From positions 62,001 to 126,000 of the forward strand of contig AJFK01000890.1 of the NCBI GenBank assembly GCA_000467715.1: a stretch of 64,000 nt of DNA, given 5' to 3'. This DNA comes from Hysterium pulicare CBS 123377. Taxonomy: Eukaryota; Ascomycota; Dothideomycetes; Hysteriales; Hysteriaceae. A program made the translations under genes and the position numbers. Positions 1 through 11,443 of this stretch are shown here, piece by piece (positions within the stretch are counted from its first letter, which is position 1; every line of letters starts with the position of its first letter). A model generated the notes under the pieces. That model was not told the origin of the DNA. It made no database searches and was given only the letters and a program-made list of their open reading frames with translations.

Positions 1-458
1 CGTGAATCCGGATGATCTGAGCAAGTATACGTACGCTGCGGCTAACGGAGGGCGTTGCCCTGCGGGGATGAAGAGGATGCCGAGTCTGCGCTTTTCGATT
101 CGGTATGATACGCGTAAAGCGATTCCGCAGGGTTGGACTGGTGTACCGCCGATGAAGTTGGCATGCGGAGAGGTGAGCATCTGATATTTCTAAGTCCGTC
201 TAATTGTTTAGTAGGACATGGAGATAGCTGACATGTAGAAAGATGGGTGAGGGATATTGCTTCCACGGAGACTTCATCAATGGCTGGTTCGATGATGCGG
301 CGAAGAACATGTTGAAAGCAAAGGGTCAGAGTTTCATGAGAATAGATGGAGATCATGGCAATGGAAAGCAGTTCAGCAAGTGCAAGGCGAAAGACGCGGA
401 TCCTACCGGCGGCACTAGTGATTATAAGGAGAGCTTGGTGATGATGGGACATACTTAA
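1..458 (+). CDS. DUF1996 domain protein, C-terminal part (partial)
   Basis: The gene enters from the left edge. Exon 1 is read from base 2 to 172 and exon 2 from 243 to 458, with a 70-base GT-AG intron at 173-242; phase is kept. The translation contains the motif YHGDF-like 'FHGDFINGWFDDAAKNML' followed by a Cys-containing tail, which is the usual end of fungal DUF1996 proteins (secreted or surface proteins of unknown function, often joined to WSC domains). The N-terminal part, including any signal peptide, lies outside the window. The family assignment rests on the C-terminal signature only; function is unknown. Confidence 0.75.
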
Positions 459-943
459 TGGAATCGGCCAAATATCATTGGAATCTGTTCACCATAAATG
501 GCAACGTCGCGACGATTTCTATAGCATTGCTCCTAGACAAGTTAGCGTTGCGAACCCGAATTTAAGCGTTGGAATAAGACTCTGGTTGCGTACATTAGGC
601 CTCCTTTAGAGCTTACTTAAGACTGCTTATGTATATCCAATGCTGACGCGCTAGGACGCAATGTGAGTAAGGATTCCAGGTCCTCTCAGCACTAAGAGTG
701 ATCTGGAAGCCGAATGGATCCTTTTGACGGTAGCACTTCGAGAGTTGCAGGGTTGATACCAGTTGGACCTTGCCGTCGTGCGTACTGAGGCATAGTACAC
801 AAGACCATGATCGTACTGTAACAGCTACGCCTTTTAAACCTTTCGTCAGCCAAACTTGCAATTCAGTCTCTCTTAACCCTTCCCTCTCTTCCTCTTCAAG
901 TCTCTCTACCTCTCATCATAACGCCTCTCTCAAACCACACAAA
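459..943. other. intergenic, no gene seen
   Basis: No supported ORF. The last 100 bases before 944 are a strong CT-rich tract (TCTCTC/CCTTCC runs), as found in fungal core promoters and 5' leaders, and belong to the short ORF that follows. Confidence 0.5.
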
Positions 944-1198
944 ATGTCACATCCAGCTACCTCCCCAAACCCCTCCAACCCCTCCAACCTCCCACCGCGC
1001 TACCAAATCCGTCAGATAGCTCCCGAGCATCTAACCTGGGTAACATCCATCGTCATGCACTCGGGGTTTGTGATGGGAGAGTGTGAGGCGAGTGATGAAG
1101 GTATGCCTACATGTCGTGTTCTAGACATCGCGTAGCTGTCGTCGTGTCGCCATTCTCTCAATATCTACTTGTTTCGCAGGATAGCAGAAGAATCAAAG
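944..1198 (+). pseudogene. truncated ORF, GNAT-like N-terminus (remnant)
   Basis: An ATG at 944 follows a CT-rich leader and opens a reading frame with 'RYQIRQIAPEHLTWV', which resembles the first beta strand and helix of fungal GNAT-type acetyltransferases. A GTATGC donor follows at 1101 and an AG acceptor near 1180; joining them meets a TAG almost at once, so only about 52 residues are encoded. There is no acetyl-CoA binding region downstream. I read it as the surviving 5' end of a lost gene. The promoter tract looks preserved. GNAT assignment is weak because so little sequence is left. Confidence 0.3.
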
Positions 1199-1199
1199 A

Positions 1200-2127
1200 A
1201 AATCCTTTCAATATGATCCTAGAATCCATCATCATTATATGTGCACTGTAGAAAGTCTTACAAATACAATTAAACTTCTTTACTTATCAAAATGGTAGTC
1301 GTGAGACATTTCGAATCAAATCCTATTCAAACCGACTCTGTAATAACCTGAGCATGCTCAGCGTTGCTCAGTAAATAGAAGCACTCTACATTTGTTAAAC
1401 TGAGTTGCTTGTGTCGATGTTAATGGTGCAGTAGGTGTGAAATAGTTGCCGAACGAATGCCCCGCTATATTGCACTACCATTGGCCCTTCTTTCATGGAG
1501 ACGCTCTCTTATTTTCGTTAGGGACATATGCAAAACAACTCTTCTGCTTCTCCACGACAGGCTTCGTCGAGTGGTATGATTCCTGCTTTGGATGACCAAA
1601 ATTTCGGGAAAAATTATGATAGTCCTATCTACTCTGGTGCTAGGGTTTTATGGAGGCCATTTGGGCTTGGTGAAAGTGATGAGAGCTAGTTCCCATCATC
1701 AAGCCTGCATAGAAAGTGGTTACCTAGTTATACAAAGCCTGCGTAGGTTTTATATACACAAGGCTTAGTGTTACAAGCAACATACAGGCTCCCCCGGAGA
1801 GGATTGGCGATATTCTAAGGTTGAACTTGATGAAGCGTACTGCAGAATTACTAGATGTACCAAATGCAATCGCAATGAATTCGGCTCTCCATGAAATTGC
1901 CGAGGATCCATATGGCAGCTTGTCGCCATCTTGTTCTTCCAGCTTTGCAGTTGTAGGACTATGCTCAAGATCTTTAGATGCTGCTCTCTTTCAGAAAACA
2001 CGATATCATATTCGATCGACCTTTTTAAATTCCAAGATATCTGATACAACTAACGTAGTGGATCACAAAACTCCACGCTTACAATACTGAACGAAGATGT
2101 CGTTACTCCTCCAAGCTATCGTCCAGT
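1200..2127. other. intergenic, no gene seen
   Basis: AT-richer spacer between the truncated ORF and the 3' end of the MFS gene. Only short unrelated ORFs on both strands; none has a family signature or sensible splice sites. Confidence 0.5.
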
Positions 2128-4003
2128 TTACAAATCCGTCATGAAGTTATTCAAGAACCTATTCCTGGCAATCCAACTCCTGAACTTCTTCCCGAACACC
2201 CACATTGGAATCGTCAATGCGCTCACTGCCAAAAAGCATCCTCCCAAAACATTGAATACCTTCAACGCACCATCCTTCGCTAGCCAATCATTCACGAAAT
2301 ACGTCAATCCGAACGTCAATAGGTTGCGGGAATTGATCGCGACGAAAGCTTCCTCGGCGAGATGCGGGTAAGAGTCTAGAACGTAACCGAAGACGCAGGT
2401 GGAGAGGAAGGCCATGCACATGTTTGCGAGGCCGTAGGTCAACACGGGTCCGGACCAGTGCGTATGATCATGTACTGTGATGCCGAAACCGAAGAAGCCT
2501 ACGACGCCGAGGATGGTGACGACGATCATGAGAACCATGCGGAATTCGGGCTCGTAGACACCTTTGTTGCGTTTGGATAGCGTGACGCAGATCCAGTCGT
2601 TTAGCGGGCCGGAAATCACTTCTCCGATCAGGGTCAAGATGAAAGGAGAAAGACCCGTGAGTCCGGCTTGGCTGACGGTGAAGTTGTAAGGAGGCGAGAC
2701 GAAGAGAACGCCGTTTACCACACTGAAGACTACGATCCAGGTGATGACGGTGCCGTAGAGGAGGAAAGCCCATAGCACGGCTGGATACCAGAACATGACG
2801 AAGGGACGGGCGAAAACTTTCCACATTGGGGCGTTTGTGAATTTTCCGTTATAAAGACTGAGGCTCTGGACATAACTTTTCTTCTTCGGGATAGAGGCCG
2901 CACTAGAAGGTGCGCTTTCCACTTCTGCAGAGGCGTCTTTCTCGTTCGTTACATGGGCGTTACGTGCAGAGTATTTGGAGGTAGTGACCGGGTCTATAGG
3001 GGATCTGGGGCGCACGTAGGCGGTTTCTGGCACCAGGAATATGATCAGGAAAAGGAAGATGCCGAACAAGATACCGCAGATTCCAAAGGTCCATTTGTAG
3101 CCTAGATCCTGGATGATGTAGCCTGAAATGAAGCTCGCGCCGGCAATACCGCAAAGGAGGAAAAGATTCCACACGGCTATGCGGGTTGCGCGTTGATGGA
3201 CAAAGTACATGTCACCGATGGTAGCTTGCACGAGGATTTCATATGGCGCCATTACGAAACCGCCCACAATTCGAGATGCTAGGAAGGAACTGTACGTCTT
3301 TGCGCATGCGGCCCAGACATTCACGGCGAAGAGACCGCAAATGGCCATGACGTAGATTGGGCGTTTGCCGTAGATCTTGGCCAGGGGGTTGGTAAGGAAG
3401 ACAGAGAGGCCAATGGTTAGGATAAGCCATGCGGTAGATTGCGAAAGGGTGTTGATGCTGATGTGAAGTTCCTTTGAGACGGGCACGAAACCAGGTCCCA
3501 ACATGGGACCGTAGGCTCCGACGACGGCTGCGGAGAGGCCGACGATGAGGAGGATCATATCCTTCTTCCATAATGGCCACTGTCAACCTGTTAGTGACAC
3601 CAAAACCATCTTCAATCTTTGCTGACGTCGTTCGGCAATCAACATGGGAGACATCGGATGGTTTGTTGTAGCACAACATTAGTCTCCGACTTCCTTGCTG
3701 GAGGCTTGCCATGTTACGATAACCGATGTCCCATTTCTGATCATGACGAAAGGTAGGAGCTTACGTTGAGAGGATCATTAGGATCGTCGGTGGGTTGAGG
3801 TACTAGAATGACATGAGAATTCTTTCCCGTGTCATGCTTCAATGCCTCAGCGGGCACTTCGTGAAGCTCTGGGGGCAAGTCGGATTGGTCGTTTATGCAG
3901 GCTGGATGGGGATCAGCCAAGTTACACATAGATCTCTCTGCATGGGCATACCTGTCCCTGGGACAACCTCCATATGCTTGTCACCTAGAATACCGAAGGC
4001 CAT
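2128..4003 (-). CDS. MFS transporter (DHA1-like drug/polyamine type)
   Basis: Three exons: 4003-3952, 3901-3765 and 3579-2128, with introns of 50 and 185 bases; all phases agree and the product is 546 residues. The N-terminus 'MAFGILGDKHMEVVPGT' and the 'DDPNDPLNWPLWKKD' motif just before the first membrane helix are hallmarks of a large fungal DHA1-like MFS group. About 12 hydrophobic segments follow, with a long cytosolic loop (about residues 245-300) in the middle. Plasma-membrane proton-coupled export of small molecules is the family role; the substrate cannot be told. It lies upstream of an FAD monooxygenase and a P450, so export of their substrate or product is possible but inferred only from position. 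Confidence 0.88.
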
Positions 4004-5299
4004 CTTGACGGATGATCGAAGAGAGTATGGGAGAAGGAGAATTGAGGATAGAGGGCTGGAGGAAGGGGCGAGGAGCTTTACTATGTAGCCAACCCAGGGC
4101 AGCGCTCGATGTGCAAGGAACTTAAATTTAGGTGGCGGACCACTGGATGCCATGTGCAAGCTGGCGATGCTTCTCCAACAAGTGCCGCTGTGCCGCAAGT
4201 GCAGGGATGCGGATGGGGAAAGCCATGCTTGCACAGCTGCAACCGGGGAGACAGCCAGGGAGAGGCGTAGGTACGCCATCCTCGGTGATGAGAATAATCC
4301 ATGGATGGCTGGGGAAGGGTCCAGCGATCCTCCACTTGCTAGCGGTTGCGGGATGAGTTAGCATGAGATGGCGCATGGGGTTCGCGGGGACAGCATCGTG
4401 GGGACCCTGCGCGCTGCCCGTGCCACTTGATATGTGCCGGTGCCATCAGCGATTCCGGCCCATTTCGGCCCTGAAGAAGCGTCCTCACGCCGATACAGTT
4501 GGTCGCCAGCAGCACAGCGAGTCAGGACGCATATGCCGACTGCTCCTAGTCCAATCCTTCCAGAAACCGCTCCACAGCTCCGTTCTTGCTTGCGAAATGT
4601 CCCGGCCATGTGGTTCGTTTGCCCGGGGCGAACGGCAGAGCATCCTGGGCGCTGATGAATGCCCACTGCACAGCTCTTTTCACTCACCCATCCCCCATCA
4701 CTCACCGACTCCGGGCATGAGGCCTTATTCAACCTAAAGTTCAGCGGCCAGGCGTCGAGCCAAGGTCGCAAGACCATCCAACAACCGACATACGCGAGGC
4801 TGGCCCGGCACTTGTCGAATCCTTCAAGCCTTCAGCATCGCATACCTCTACAGCCATGCTTCGTGTCCCCATTGCCCCAGTTGGTATCAATAGACGAAGC
4901 TTCAGACAACTCCCCTTGGTCCGAGCTGTGATAATCTCCAACTCATCCTGTTGATTGCGCCGAGCACATTTGGACGCGTTCCATCTATCGAAGGCCATGG
5001 TTCGAAGCGCCCTTTAATCTATGCAATCTCGTTTCATGCACGAACTACCTCAGCCTCTCTTCCGTCTACTTGGGAACCATCATTTCGATTTAGATGGTGA
5101 CAAAATTACTCGAAACACCTTCGACGCGCCTAATCATGCAGAAACCAGGAATTCCCATTATCTATAGATCGAACCATGTCCATGTCCATACGCACGTCAG
5201 CAAGAGCAGGCCAAGGGATCCATGGACCCACACTGCTGCTTGACAGCCAACACCATGTGCAGTCTACATGCAGTACGTAACTCTCTCCAATCTCCTCTC
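4004..5299. other. intergenic, 1.3 kb, no gene seen
   Basis: GC-richer spacer between the MFS start and the monooxygenase 3' end. Many overlapping short ORFs occur on both strands (for example 4358-4777 minus and 4363-4737 plus), but none shows a domain, a signal peptide or coherent splicing. Confidence 0.5.
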
Positions 5300-6619
5300 T
5301 CAAAGCGAGGGTCTCGCTTCAGACTTGCCTCTTCTCAGGGATTCCACCGTCTCCGCATACACCTCGTAAGCGTGCTTCTCAGCGTCAAAGTTCAACAACC
5401 ACTCTTCGCGAGGCAACTTGACCAATTCGGGATTGGCTTTGACCCGGTCAAAGTCTGCCTTATGCCATTTGTCGCGTGTGCTCACGCCAGTCTGTTGGGC
5501 TTTGAGTACCCGGTCATATCGAATCTTCTCGTATGCGCGAATGGCTTCGGGGATATTGGCTTTCCCAGCAAGCTCGAAACAGCATGCTAGAGTAACGCCG
5601 TCCTCCATTGCTTGCGATGCGCCTTGAATCGACGTTGGAAGGAATGGATGCGCGGCGTCGCCAATCAAAGCAATTCGGTTCTTCGGACTGATCCATGTTG
5701 GTAGAGGATCGCGGTATACCAACTTCCAGTCGACGAGTTTGTCTGGTGGTGTCGCTCGAATGATGGTATGGACAATCGGTGCCCAGTCTTTGACGGTATT
5801 CACTGCGTCTTCGATGTCTCCTGGAGCCGACCAGCTCTCTTCTACGTCGGCAGTATCCTGTTCTTTGTGAGCTCCTAAGCCTCCATAAGAGAGAAGTAAC
5901 CTCACCTTATGGGTCAACACCCAGCTAGTGTCCTTTCCATTCTTTACGGTTGCGACAAGGAAGTGAATATCGGGACCCAGCCATCCGGCATGCTTGTCGC
6001 CATCATTGACTAGCCACGCGGTCAAGTCGTTCTTTGCGAGTTCTTCAGAGCTCATCCATGCCCGGTAGACAGCATATCCAGACGACTTGGGCTTGTCTTC
6101 GAATCCAAGAACAATCGTCCTTGCCGTTGAACGGACTCCGTCTGCTGCCAACACGACATCTGCACTAATCTTCTCACCATTGACAACCACGCCAGCTTCT
6201 GTATCCGTCTCCCAGTATTCTGAGACCCTCTTTCCCAGCTGAATATCCACACCTACCTTCACTGCGTGATTCCAGACTATTTCATGTATCTCGCCTCGGT
6301 GTCCATTGATCCTCTTTCCCCATTGCAGTTCATCGTCCCAAACCTGAGTATAAATGTGGTCGCCATGGTAGTCATAAAAGCTTAATCGATCACTTTTGTG
6401 GCAGATGGGATCCAGAGCCTCCTCAACTCCTGGCCAGCGAAGAAAGATACGGCCAGAATTGGAACCAAAACTGATGACATCGCCCAATTGCTTCCGTTCC
6501 GCAAACGACTCCAGCAGTGTGACCTCGCAGCCCTTCTTCTTGCATTCAATGGCAGCAGTAAGACCTGCAAAGCCAGCGCCAACGATGAGAACACGAATCC
6601 CCTCGCAGCCTGGAGCCAT
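5300..6619 (-). CDS. FAD-dependent monooxygenase (salicylate hydroxylase-like, group A)
   Basis: Two exons, 6619-5906 and 5857-5300, give 423 residues. The start is the ATG at 6619, directly before the nucleotide-binding fold 'IRVLIVGAGFAGLTAA'; the open frame upstream has no ATG. The 48-base intron is a multiple of three and has no stop, so it can be mistaken for coding; removing it gives 'LTHKDTADVEESWS', the continuous family sequence. Seen: GxGxxG near residue 12, a 'DVVLAADGVRS' DG motif, and 'IALIGDAAHPFLP' (the GD motif contacting FAD ribityl). These define flavoprotein aromatic hydroxylases using NAD(P)H and O2. The aromatic or polyketide substrate is unknown. It is divergent from the P450 at 7306 across a 686-base promoter. 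Confidence 0.88.
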   Translation of the reverse strand: MAPGCEGIRVLIVGAGFAGLTAAIECKKKGCEVTLLESFAERKQLGDVISFGSNSGRIFLRWPGVEEALDPICHKSDRLSFYDYHGDHIYTQVWDDELQWGKRINGHRGEIHEIVWNHAVKVGVDIQLGKRVSEYWETDTEAGVVVNGEKISADVVLAADGVRSTARTIVLGFEDKPKSSGYAVYRAWMSSEELAKNDLTAWLVNDGDKHAGWLGPDIHFLVATVKNGKDTSWVLTHKVRLLLSYGGLGAHKEQDTADVEESWSAPGDIEDAVNTVKDWAPIVHTIIRATPPDKLVDWKLVYRDPLPTWISPKNRIALIGDAAHPFLPTSIQGASQAMEDGVTLACCFELAGKANIPEAIRAYEKIRYDRVLKAQQTGVSTRDKWHKADFDRVKANPELVKLPREEWLLNFDAEKHAYEVYAETVESLRRGKSEARPSL

Positions 6620-7305
6620 TGGAGGGATCTTGATGGGTAAAGGGCTGTCGCGTAGAACCAAGGGAACGAGAGATTATTTGACCGAAACACGAGAAATGGT
6701 CAGCCCAACGTTAAATTATTGTACTGCACACGTTGAGAGGATGCGAGCTCGGATATATTGCGTGCAATTATTCGTCGATCCGTTCTTGATGCCTCCACCA
6801 CATGCGGCGCCGTCCTGGTTTATCCAGAGTGGCACCCTTCCCACAGGACCGTGGGGTTTGCGGCTTACGGATGTGCCCGGTGTGCATATAGGGTCCAGAG
6901 AAACTCATCCTCTACACTTTTCTCCTGATGCAGAGTAGCCTCCGTGCAATAGCTTGTCTTTGATGCTTCCCCGGATTCGTACCTGCTCTCCAGCTCCGTT
7001 GAGATGCCCCTCGCTCAGCCCCGGGAACGAGCCCGCGTCAACTGCCGACCTCGCGCTTCCAATCCAACACGACTCCCTCAATAGCGCCATCCGATCTATC
7101 CACCCCACATGCGTCTATCGCGAAAAGAGACGGAAACGTTCCGTACGACTGAGGGGTTGGCTCGATATCACAATTGCCGAAGCCTCTCTCGAACATAGGC
7201 GGGGGGACGATGCTCTAGTCAAGCGCTTGAGCAGCCATCTCGCAACGTGTAAGTAGGCATCCAACATCACTCAACCATCTACCATCTCAAGCATCGCTAA
7301 TAATC
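6620..7305. promoter_or_regulatory. shared divergent promoter region of monooxygenase and P450
   Basis: 686 bases separate the two divergently transcribed oxidative genes. I see no convincing ORF; short frames lack domains. No clear repeated operator was recognised by eye. Such an arrangement allows coordinated control, which is an inference. Confidence 0.4.
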
Positions 7306-8976
7306 ATGGCTCTAGAATCCATTTTCACGTCCTGGCCACCATACATCTGGGTCTCCCTCCTCATCGCTGCGCCGGCTCTCACGCTCCTGTATGATGTACT
7401 TACCTGGCTGCGGATGCCCCCTGGGCCCACACCTCTCCCCTTCATCGGAAACAAGCTTCAACTACCCAAATCTCAGCCTTGGATACAATTCGAGACGTGG
7501 TCGAAACAATACGGACCTATCTTCACAATATGGATTGGACGAAAACCGACGGTGGTTCTCTCGGACCCTGTTATTGCTGCAGAGTTGCTTGAGAAGCGGA
7601 GTAACAAGTACTCTTCAAGACCACGGATGGTAGCCATGGGAGAGATACTATGGGATAACGCATCGGTGTTAGTACAGCCCTATGGCAAGGAATGGAGTAT
7701 ACGAAGAAAACTCCTCCACCAGGCACTCACACCCAAAGCCCTGCGCCTCTACAAGCCCATCCAGACCGCCGAAGCCTCAAGGCTATGCTACCAACTCCTC
7801 CACGACCCTACAAGCTGGGAGAAGCTCTTCGAACGCTTCACCTCGAGCATCGTCTTCTCCGTCGCGTACGGCCATAGAATCGACTCCCTCAACGCCGAAG
7901 TAATCCGCCAACGCTTCGAATTCATGCACTACAGCGCCTCTCTAAACGTACCCGGCAAATACCTCGTCGAGACCTTTCCCTTCCTAAAACGTGTTCCCGA
8001 CATTCTCGCACCCTGGAAAGCAGACATAAAATCCCACGGCAAGCGCGAAGCCGCCGCAAATATCTCCCTCGTCAACCTCGTCCGCTCCGATCTTGCACGA
8101 GCAAAAACCCAGGGAGCAGAAATCCCAGACTCTCTGTGCAAGCTCTTACTGGAGTTGCGAGAAAAGGAGCATATCCCGCTTTCCGACCGCGACTTCTCCT
8201 TCATCCCGGCCTCCCTTTTTGGCGCTGGCTCAGACACCACAGCCTCAACCCTCTGCACCGCAATGCTAGCACTAGTAACGCATCCTGAGACCCTGGCCGC
8301 CGCACACAAAGAACTGGACGCCGTCATCGGACACGACCGCACACCGACATTCGAAGACGAGACCTCTCTCCCCTACATCCGCGCTCTAGTCAAAGAAGTC
8401 CTGCGCTGGCGTCCCGTAGCCGTCCTAGGTGGAACGCCCCACGCCTCAACCGAAGACGATTACTACGAAGGCTACTACATCCCCGCGGGCACCACCATTC
8501 TCGGGAACTCCTGGGCCATAAACCTCAACGAAGCATACTACCCCAACCCGCACCGCTTCGACCCCACGCGATTCCTAGATACAAACCTCGCCATGAAATC
8601 CGCCTTCGGCTCCTCCAAGGATGTCGAAAGTCTCGGGCTCTCGAAGACCGAGGCGCATGAGTTGGAGTTGGGGAAACCGCATCCGTCGAAGAGCGGGCAT
8701 TCGTCTTTTGGGTGGGGGAGGCGGATTTGTCCGGGGGCTGATTTGGCGGCGAATTCGCTTTTCATTGCTTTAGCCAAGATTCTGTGGGCGTTCGACATTG
8801 AGGCCGTGGAGGGGAGGTCGTATGATACGTTTGCTTATACGGAAGGGTTTAATATCCGACCCAGGAAGTTTGAGTGTAGGATAAGGGTTAGGAGTCAGGC
8901 GCATCAGGATGTACTTGAAAGGGAGGAGGGGTTTGCAGAGGGCGTGTTGGAGCGGTTTACACCGTTCGGGGAGTAA
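7306..8976 (+). CDS. cytochrome P450 monooxygenase
   Basis: A single uninterrupted exon encoding 556 residues. Seen: an N-terminal membrane anchor (about residues 12-30) followed by 'MPPGPTPLPFIGN' (proline hinge); I-helix oxygen-binding motif 'GAGSDTT' from residue 306; ExxR in 'EVLRWRP'; a PERF-like 'FDPTRF'; and the haem loop 'FGWGRRICPG' with the axial cysteine at residue 475. It belongs to the fungal P450s related to O-methylsterigmatocystin oxidoreductase-like enzymes, ER-anchored and needing P450 reductase. Intronless structure is unusual beside its intron-rich neighbours. Substrate unknown; the divergent FAD monooxygenase suggests a shared pathway. Confidence 0.92.
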   Translation: MALESIFTSWPPYIWVSLLIAAPALTLLYDVLTWLRMPPGPTPLPFIGNKLQLPKSQPWIQFETWSKQYGPIFTIWIGRKPTVVLSDPVIAAELLEKRSNKYSSRPRMVAMGEILWDNASVLVQPYGKEWSIRRKLLHQALTPKALRLYKPIQTAEASRLCYQLLHDPTSWEKLFERFTSSIVFSVAYGHRIDSLNAEVIRQRFEFMHYSASLNVPGKYLVETFPFLKRVPDILAPWKADIKSHGKREAAANISLVNLVRSDLARAKTQGAEIPDSLCKLLLELREKEHIPLSDRDFSFIPASLFGAGSDTTASTLCTAMLALVTHPETLAAAHKELDAVIGHDRTPTFEDETSLPYIRALVKEVLRWRPVAVLGGTPHASTEDDYYEGYYIPAGTTILGNSWAINLNEAYYPNPHRFDPTRFLDTNLAMKSAFGSSKDVESLGLSKTEAHELELGKPHPSKSGHSSFGWGRRICPGADLAANSLFIALAKILWAFDIEAVEGRSYDTFAYTEGFNIRPRKFECRIRVRSQAHQDVLEREEGFAEGVLERFTPFGE

Positions 8977-9549
8977 ACGGTTTTACTTCCCCAGTGAGAG
9001 GAGAATAGGACGGGTAGAAAGGGGCTGTGAAAGATTTGCTAGGCTCGTCTGGAGATTCCGTTTGGATATGTATGACTTTGAGACTTGAATATGATAGAAT
9101 TTTTAGCAATGCATTACGGTATCTCATCTTCTTTCCTCCCTTTTATCTAGTGCGTATATTTTCGTCGTTGATGGTATACGCTTACCTGTTTGTGTTTGTT
9201 TCCCTGGTTCGCCAAGCAGTTCTACTTTCCGTCAATGTATGTTCAAGCATTGTGGAGCAAGGATGGAAAGAACTAGGAAATGGTACGACGTAATAAGTAA
9301 TTGTAGGCTTAAGTCGGGAGTACATCACATATTTCCCAGGCTATTCATCAGCCTAGGTAACTTACGAGTCAGAACAGGCGCATGGGGATGCACATTGATA
9401 GGAATGAATGTCGTTTATTTTCTCTTGATAGGTAGGCGAGGCGTCTCACCAAAAGCCTTTTATCCAACTCTTTTTCTAATGTATACAAGGACTCCAATCC
9501 ACCAGTAATAATTACATTAAACGTTAAGAAGAGTCATAGGATCATCCCT
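8977..9549. other. intergenic between convergent genes
   Basis: AT-rich spacer between the P450 and carboxypeptidase 3' ends; expected to hold both 3' UTRs. No supported ORF. Confidence 0.5.
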
Positions 9550-11443
9550 CTAATAATACTCCCCAAACCCAATCGACCTCTTATAGATGGTGCTGTTTCC
9601 AGTGTAGTTCCCACTCTGCGTCGTGAAGTCAGACACCACGCTAAAGTTGGCAACACGTCCGAGCAGAACCTCCATCATCCTGTACGCAGCACCGGGCGTA
9701 TAGCCTGGGAGTTCGTGGCCGGCGAGTTGGACTTGGTAGAAGGTTAGGCCTCGCTCAGAGCCCCAGTATCCGAGTTCGCCTGCTCCGGCCAGAGCGCCAC
9801 CGTTGTACTCGGGGTGGTACGGTGCGTACAATGGAATACCTGGATACTCTTGCAGACCTTGCAAGCCACCCCATGTCATGTTTTGAATGGCTAGGAGAGT
9901 GCCGTTTGTGTTCAGTAACATGTCCAAGTTACCAGATCCGACGATGACGTTCTTTGTGCTTTCGATTACGCGCTCGAGGACGCCGTCTTGGGCGGGACCG
10001 AGGGACTGGTCACTGAGCGAATTGTTGTAGTTGTCGCCGTTGCCGAAGACATTGATATCTGTACATTGCATCCAGTTCGTGCCAACGGGGGCGTGGATGG
10101 CCTTTTGGACGTCTGTGCGGTTGAAGTAGACTTGGGCACCTGGAGGTTGGTAATCACCAGTGTTGACTATGCCGAGCTGCGAGAATGGATGCGGGCAGGT
10201 CTCCGTGATGTGGTAGATGTTAAAGCACGGGTTGACTTCTAGAATGGCGGAATAGAAGTCATCGAAGACGTCGCATTCGTAGAGATCAGCCCTATAGTAG
10301 GGATCGGGAAGAACGGGAAATTTTCCTTTGGGAGGAGGGAACGTTAGGTAGGTGTCGAGGTAAGAGGAGTAGTTGCAAAAGTCCTGATGCTTGCGCATAG
10401 CATCGAGGAATGTCTCGTTGAGGTACATGAGGTTGTTCCAGTATTCCACGTACGGTAGAATGACCACTGGTGGAGCATCAGCAAGTGATCTTCGTGATTA
10501 AGAATCTTTAACATACCTTGCTGCTGGTTCGTCTCGTCTCCGATAATAGGGTCATTGATTGAAATACCCGCTAGGTTGTAGTAATCCGAATCATTGGCGG
10601 TGAGGAATGCGTCGGCGATATAGGGAACGTAGAAACCAGCATATGATTCTCCAGTAAGATAGACCTTCCAGCCATGAACATCGAAAGTGTCGACGAACTG
10701 CTTGTAGAAGCCAATGAACTCTAAACCGAGCTCCACTTCGTTGGTAATGTTTGGAGTTCCCTGTGTAAAACCAACACCAACGGGTTGTTCCACCCACATC
10801 ATGTTGGTTAGATTTACCCAAGTGTAGGGGTTTGCCACTGGAGCTAGAGTTCCGGCTTCCCATGTGAAAGGTCCATTCTCGGTCAAAAGACCACTGAGGG
10901 AACTGCAGCCCGGACCACCGTTGAACCTATTGCAAGAGTGAGTAAGACAGCGTCAGGTTCAGTATAAGCTAAGCTTACCAGATAGCCAATTCATTGCCAG
11001 CAGCTGGGTTGGTTGTTGGGAAAAACCTAGACGACGTCAACACGATACTCATGTAAAATTCCACAATTGGGCGAAGTACCAGAAGAAAAGCTCTCGAGTC
11101 TCATCCGGGTCATCGGAGATGGGCAGAAGCCCAGCGTAGGACTCGCCGATGTCGAATGGAACATCTGGGATCCCAGTCCCGTTCACCGCAAATTCTGGCT
11201 TCAATTAGTACCGTGACACTGCATTCGATTGTGGAATCTGTGGAACTCACTCTCAGTCTCATCTGTCAACCATCGTGAAGCTCGCTTTCGCAGCCGCGGG
11301 TTTCGAAAGGGCTGGTCTGAGCTTCGCTTTTCAATAACTGGAGCTCTGACCTTATTGAAGACATTGCCCTTGTGAGGAGAGCTTCCAGCTAAAGCCGCGG
11401 AGGCGCAAAAGAGAGCGCTGAGAATAGTGAGCGAGAACCTCAT
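9550..11443 (-). CDS. secreted serine carboxypeptidase (peptidase family S10)
   Basis: Five exons: 11443-11251, 11194-11080, 11026-10979, 10926-10517 and 10466-9550; the introns are 50-56 bases and the product is 560 residues. Seen: a signal peptide ([20 protein letters not shown]), a basic pro-region with KR/RKR sites, the oxyanion-hole sequence '[10 protein letters not shown]', the nucleophile in '[14 protein letters not shown]', the catalytic Asp in '[10 protein letters not shown]', and the catalytic His in 'LAGHELPGY'. There are many N-glycosylation sequons (NYT, NST, NMT). This is a full catalytic triad and normal length for an S10 carboxypeptidase, which removes C-terminal residues at acidic pH; secretion or vacuolar targeting fits the signal peptide. 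Confidence 0.92.

Noticed and set aside
6620-6661. Longer N-terminus for the FAD monooxygenase (open frame up to 6661)
   Set aside because: The extension has no ATG; the ATG at 6619 sits right before the Rossmann motif.
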